DNA of 9,119 bases from an uncultured Senegalimassilia sp. (GTDB lineage: Bacteria; Actinomycetota; Coriobacteriia; Coriobacteriales; Eggerthellaceae). Under the pieces are notes generated by a model. The model was not told the origin of the DNA. It saw only the letters and a list, made by a program, of their open reading frames with translations, and did not search any database. The DNA lies in the NCBI GenBank assembly GCA_934661765.1, contig CAKUJT010000095.1:1-9119 (forward strand). Reading direction: 5' to 3'. The position numbers and the translations under genes are program-made. This document shows, piece after piece, positions 6,355 through 9,119 of this stretch; position 1 is the first letter of the stretch; each line of letters starts with the position of its first letter.

Positions 6355-6434
6355 ACCACCTGCCTTCACTTCGCCAAACCCCTCGACATGAGCGTGCGCA
6401 TGAGCGCGCCGTAGGGGAGCGCCGGGTTTTGCGC
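6355..6434 (+). pseudogene. 3' remnant of modD with part of its downstream hairpin
   Basis: Bases 6355-6414 match modD 3312-3371 without gaps at offset 3043, with 6 differences in 60. They encode the last residues TTCLHFAKPLDMSVRMSA and a TAG stop. Five of the six differences are synonymous; only the final Leu to Pro changes the protein. Similarity continues past the stop to 6434 (one mismatch in 20), covering the left arm and loop of the modD hairpin, and breaks where the gtrA stop begins. Upstream it ends sharply at 6354 against the Fic-like scrap. Confidence 0.85.
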
Positions 6435-6436
6435 CC

Positions 6437-6880
6437 TTACTTGAAGATGACCCATTTGCACAGGCAGAAACCCCAGATGCCCTGCATTGCCATGGTGATG
6501 AACTTCCCCGCCATCTGCGGGCAGCCGAATGTTACGGCCGCCCAACCGATGAACCAGGTGCCGAATAGGAAGTTCCAGACATACAAGGCGATGAATATCG
6601 CCACGCTGCGCCAGAAGTTGCTCGATGCCTTGAACGTGATGTTGCGGTTCATAAGGAAGTTGAACGAGCCGGAGCATGCGACGGCGATGCCGTTCGCGAT
6701 GCCGGTCGGCAGCGCAAGCTGGGTGGCCGCGAACACGCCGAACTCGACAAACGTCTGCATAATGGATACGCCGTAGTACATGAACGCCTGCCGAATGCCC
6801 TGGGCGAGGGTCGATCGGCCGGGATGTTTTTCCGAGGCATGAATCTGCGAGTTGTCGGTATGTGGGGTGTTGGGTTTCAT
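6437..6880 (-). CDS. GtrA-family small membrane protein
   Basis: Integral membrane protein of the GtrA family (147 aa), whose members are linked to moving lipid-linked sugars or to cell-surface polysaccharide decoration. About 25 polar residues precede four hydrophobic segments near 34-53, 57-75, 91-116 and 121-146. The family hallmark FNFLMNRNITFK follows the second segment. Length is typical. The ATG at 6880 has only a poor ribosome binding site. The gene follows the VOC gene by 25 bases on the same strand, so coupled expression is likely. No glycosyltransferase partner (gtrB-like) is in the window, so its substrate cannot be guessed. Its 3' end abuts the modD remnant, suggesting it sits at a recombination joint. 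Confidence 0.85.
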   Translation of the reverse strand: MKPNTPHTDNSQIHASEKHPGRSTLAQGIRQAFMYYGVSIMQTFVEFGVFAATQLALPTGIANGIAVACSGSFNFLMNRNITFKASSNFWRSVAIFIALYVWNFLFGTWFIGWAAVTFGCPQMAGKFITMAMQGIWGFCLCKWVIFK

Positions 6881-6905
6881 TTGTAAGGCAGCTTAATGCT
6901 AATTC

Positions 6906-7274
6906 TTATTTCGCGGGGATGATCTCGATCCACTGGCCGTCGGGGTCGGCGATGAAGTACAGGCCCATGCGGGGGTTCTCCCGGATGATGCAGCCCATCT
7001 TCTCGTGGAGCTCGTGGAAGGCGTCGAAATCGTCCACGGCGAATGCGATGTGGGTGTCCTTGCCGCCGTTGTCGTAAGGCTCCACCTGGCCGCGATTCCA
7101 GGTGAGCTCGATCTCGAAGGGCGCCTCGTCGTTTGCCATGAAGGTGTTGGTCCAGGAGCCGTCCTCGGGGCCCATCTCGCGCACCACCTTCATGCCGAGC
7201 GCCTCTTGATAGAACTTGATGGTTGCTTCCTTGTCCAGCACATGGGTGCAGCGATGGACGAACTTTGCTTTCAT
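6906..7274 (-). CDS. VOC-superfamily, glyoxalase I-like metalloprotein
   Basis: Small metal-dependent protein of the vicinal oxygen chelate superfamily (122 aa), closest in pattern to lactoylglutathione lyase. All four metal-ligand positions of glyoxalase I can be matched: His7, Glu56 (IELTWN), His75 (THIAFAV) and Glu117 (WIEI). FYQEALGMKVVRE at 21-33 is the typical first-module helix. The ATG at 7274 is preceded by AAAGGAGA with 6-base spacing, so the longer frame reaching 7439 is rejected. If the host lacks glutathione, as many anaerobic actinobacteria may, the substrate may be another thiol adduct or a different small molecule. gtrA lies 25 bases downstream. A decayed second copy of its 3' end sits at 3506-3573. 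Confidence 0.85.
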   Translation of the reverse strand: MKAKFVHRCTHVLDKEATIKFYQEALGMKVVREMGPEDGSWTNTFMANDEAPFEIELTWNRGQVEPYDNGGKDTHIAFAVDDFDAFHELHEKMGCIIRENPRMGLYFIADPDGQWIEIIPAK

Positions 7275-7462
7275 GCTATGTCTCCTTTGGGCGCGGGCCT
7301 TGCGCTTTGTGCCGGCGCCTATCGATGGCCCTTCTGGCGGGTGGATGCGCAGGTGGACCTTTTTCAGACTGTCATGGTAGAGTTTACCTTTTCTCGTCCG
7401 GAAAGCTGTCGTCGGGTAGATGGTCGCCAGTGCCAACACATAATCGCGATAGCGGGCGTGAA
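7275..7462. other. Gene-free leader region upstream of the VOC gene
   Basis: Beyond the strong ribosome binding site of the VOC gene (complement of about 7281-7288) I see no convincing promoter or gene. The VOC frame stays open to 7439, but that extension resembles no VOC N-terminus. The region runs directly into the crp remnant. It presumably carries the promoter of the VOC-gtrA pair. Confidence 0.4.
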
Positions 7463-7563
7463 CGTGGCAACCGCACTGCTTGGGGTAGCGCGCATGATCC
7501 GCTCCTCCCGGCTGGAAGCCCCTCTTGTCGCCCCAAGGAAAGCAGCATCAGGTTCGCTTCGTC
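7463..7563 (-). pseudogene. Internally deleted remnant of the Crp/Fnr regulator
   Basis: Two blocks of the regulator gene are joined here in the original orientation. Bases 7463-7485 match 3921-3943 (22 of 23), covering the codons of the PKQCGCH cysteine cluster. Bases 7488-7563 match 4163-4239 with four substitutions and a one-base deletion, covering the N-terminal DEANLML...REERIMRA codons. The roughly 220 bases between the blocks in the intact gene are missing, and the one-base deletion shifts the frame. No helix-turn-helix or full sensor domain remains, so it cannot make a regulator. Confidence 0.85.
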
Positions 7564-7676
7564 TGAATCGGTTGCACTATGCTGGACGGTTTCATGGGGG
7601 ATGTCGGCTCGCCTGAGGGAAAGGAGCCCGCATGCTAGATCCGAAGAAGGTGTAGCCAATTCAAGCCGGGCGATCT

Positions 7677-7698
7677 GCATCAAGTTCTCTTTGGTTAT
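7677..7698 (-). pseudogene. Possible second fragment of a crp-like 5' end
   Basis: Bases 7677-7698 match 4221-4248 of the regulator gene at 21 of 22 positions once a 6-base, frame-preserving gap is allowed. On the - strand it reads ITKENLM against ITQDEANLM in the regulator. It lies between the crp remnant and the transporter gene. It may be a scrap of another crp paralogue; being only 22 bases long, chance similarity is not excluded. Confidence 0.3.
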
Positions 7699-7719
7699 CT
7701 GCGCAGGGGGCTGTGGGGC

Positions 7720-8628
7720 TTACGAAACTCGCTTGGGTTCCACTGCCATCGCCTCTTGCGGGTAGGCCGGGGCATGCAGACGAGGCGGCTCGATGGTGGC
7801 GACGAATACGCCGGCCATGATGAGCGCCGCACCCAGGAAGGCGATGGGGGTCAAGACCTCGCCGACAAGGAAAAACGAGAACACCGCAGAGCAGACCGGC
7901 TCGAGCGAGAAGGCGAACCCGGTGGTCTCAGCGGGAACATGCGGCTGCACGTAAGCCTGGGTGATGAAGCCGTAAGCCGAGCAGATGAGCGCGAGGGCGA
8001 TGATGACCGTGAGCTCGGTCGGGGTGCTGGGAAGCGTGATGCCGCCGAGCGCGGCCGCGCCGATGCCCGAGAACAGGCCGGCGAAGGCCAGCTGCCAAAC
8101 GCCCAAAGCCAGCGGGTCGACCTGCTCGACGAAGCGCTTGCTGATGATGATGTGGGCGGCGTAGACGAACGCCGAAAGCAGCATGACGAGCGCGCCGGGG
8201 TTGAGGCTGGTGAAGTCGGCGCCCGAGAGCAGTAGCATGCCGCCGGTTACGACGGCGGTGCCGAAGAGCACCTTGCGCTCGGGGGCGCGGCGCAGCAGCA
8301 GAGCGTTGGCGAACGGCACGATCACGACCGTCAGGCTCTGCAAAAAGCCGGCAGTGGAAGCCGAGGTGAGGCTCGAGCCCAGACACATGCAGGTGAGCTC
8401 GACCGCCATGATGGCGCCGATGACGGCGGCGCGGACGATGAGGTCGCGGTTGATGCGGAAGGTGCACTTGTGAAAAAGCAGCACGCAGACGATGAAGGCG
8501 ATGGTGCAGCGCAACGCGACGATGCTCGTGGCGTTCATGCTGTCCATGCCGATCTTCATCAAAGGGTACGAGAAGCCCCATGCGACGGGAACGGAAAACG
8601 AGAGCGCGATTGCCTTTTTGCGATCCAT
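7720..8628 (-). CDS. EamA/DMT-family transporter
   Basis: Inner-membrane transporter of the drug/metabolite superfamily (302 aa), with ten predicted membrane segments arranged as two EamA repeats (about residues 5-135 and 145-280). The opening SFSVPVAWGFSYPLMKIGMD, the central LRCTIAF, and the second-repeat end SLEPVCSAVFSFFLVGEVLT are characteristic. Such proteins export amino acids, nucleotides or related metabolites; the substrate cannot be told from sequence. The ATG at 8628 has AAAGGAG 5 bases upstream and is preferred to an in-frame ATG 30 bases earlier without one. It is divergent from a LysR-type gene, the classic arrangement for a LysR-controlled exporter. The C-terminal tail (PRLHAPAYPQEAMAVEPKRVS) is polar and probably cytoplasmic. 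Confidence 0.9.
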   Translation of the reverse strand: MDRKKAIALSFSVPVAWGFSYPLMKIGMDSMNATSIVALRCTIAFIVCVLLFHKCTFRINRDLIVRAAVIGAIMAVELTCMCLGSSLTSASTAGFLQSLTVVIVPFANALLLRRAPERKVLFGTAVVTGGMLLLSGADFTSLNPGALVMLLSAFVYAAHIIISKRFVEQVDPLALGVWQLAFAGLFSGIGAAALGGITLPSTPTELTVIIALALICSAYGFITQAYVQPHVPAETTGFAFSLEPVCSAVFSFFLVGEVLTPIAFLGAALIMAGVFVATIEPPRLHAPAYPQEAMAVEPKRVS

Positions 8629-8701
8629 GGGACTCCTTTTGTTTCGAAATGGTTTCACGAAAAGGATTGTGCGCTGCTAAAACGATGTAGTAAAGCGAAT
8701 G

Positions 8702-8738
8702 TATCTTCAGTATGATTAAGCAATGCTAATAGAAGATA
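8702..8738. promoter_or_regulatory. Nested dyad, candidate LysR operator between the EamA and LysR genes
   Basis: TATCTTC (8702-8708) and GAAGATA (8732-8738) are perfect inverted repeats. Between them lies ATTAAGCAATGCTAAT (8715-8730), an imperfect dyad containing a T-N11-A element, the usual LysR-type core. The site lies in an AT-rich patch of the 159-base divergent region, about 50 bases before the LysR start, where autoregulatory sites are usually found. Confidence 0.5.
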
Positions 8739-8787
8739 AACAGGCTGGGGCAAAACGTGCCACGGTCTTTTTGCCATGGGGGGCGTT

Positions 8788-9119
8788 ATGTCATCACGGT
8801 ATCAGGTCGTCTGCGCGGTGGTCGATCGCGGGAGCCTTAAGGCGGCGGCCGACGAGCTGGGCTATACGCAAAGCGCGGTCAGCCAGGCGGTCAAGGCGCT
8901 CGAACGCGAGCTGGGCACCACGATTTTGGAGCGGGGCAAGCAGGGCGTTTCGCTTACGCGCGACGGGAAGCAGTATCTGCCCTACCTGCGCCAGATCGTG
9001 ACGGCCGAGGCCGAGCTTGAGGGAAAGCGCCAAGAGCTGCTAGGCCTGTCTTCGACCGACATCCGCATAGCAACCTTCACCAACGTGAGCCGCACCGTGC
9101 TGCCGCGCGTGATCCGCGG
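8788..9119 (+). CDS. LysR-type transcriptional regulator, 5' part
   Basis: N-terminal 110 codons of a LysR-family regulator; the gene runs off the window end. Residues about 3-60 form the winged helix-turn-helix, with SLKAAADELGYTQSAVSQAV followed by KALERELGTTILERG, a near-consensus LysR DNA-binding domain. The linker helix follows (residues about 65-90), and TDIRIATFTNVSRTVLP begins the effector-binding domain. I chose the ATG at 8788 because a G-rich stretch (GGGGGG) lies 5 bases upstream and the domain begins at the usual distance; an in-frame ATG at 8776 has no ribosome binding site. It likely controls the divergent EamA transporter gene and its own expression. The ligand is unknown. Confidence 0.9.
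   Translation, partial: MSSRYQVVCAVVDRGSLKAAADELGYTQSAVSQAVKALERELGTTILERGKQGVSLTRDGKQYLPYLRQIVTAEAELEGKRQELLGLSSTDIRIATFTNVSRTVLPRVIR

Noticed and set aside
7275..7439. N-terminal extension of the VOC protein
   Set aside because: The 55 extra residues resemble no VOC domain, and the ATG at 7274 has a strong ribosome binding site at ideal distance.
7756..8235. + strand open frame of 159 codons
   Set aside because: It is antisense to the EamA transporter and has a charged, repetitive shadow composition.

Overview
The window reads as a compact stretch of a high-G+C, probably anaerobic bacterial chromosome. The molybdate importer with a ModD partner, the hybrid-cluster protein with its own Crp/Fnr regulator, and the G/C-ending codon use would fit an anaerobic actinobacterium of the Coriobacteriia/Eggerthellaceae type. 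That assignment is inference from gene content and style; no marker gene is present. I see no tRNA, rRNA, CRISPR array or intact insertion sequence.

Region 1 (49-3371, + strand) is a tight operon: a molybdate-type binding lipoprotein (modA), the permease (modB), a short ATPase without the usual C-terminal oxyanion-sensing domain (modC), and modD, a quinolinate-phosphoribosyltransferase-like protein known from molybdenum transport operons. Its 3' untranslated stretch can fold into two mutually exclusive hairpins (3371-3433).

Region 2 (3434-5960) holds a 68-base remnant of a VOC gene, then a Crp/Fnr-family regulator (- strand) divergent from hcp (+ strand). A perfect TGTAG-N3-CTACA palindrome lies between them, placed as a class-II activator site for hcp and just upstream of the regulator's own start. 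This looks like a self-contained nitrosative/redox stress switch.

Region 3 (5961-7719) is a gene graveyard interleaved with two live genes. In order it has C-terminal scraps of a DUF5655-like protein, a Fic-like winged helix and modD, then gtrA and an intact glyoxalase-like VOC gene (a probable two-gene operon on the - strand), and then an internally deleted copy of the Crp/Fnr regulator. The intact genes modD and crp of regions 1-2 have remnants here, and the intact VOC gene here has its remnant in region 2, in the same order and orientation. The simplest reading is an old duplication, or a merger of two related alleles, of a modD-VOC-crp block followed by reciprocal loss.

Region 4 (7720-9119) is an EamA/DMT-family transporter (- strand) divergent from a LysR-type regulator (+ strand, cut by the window end), with a nested dyad between them that is a candidate LysR operator.
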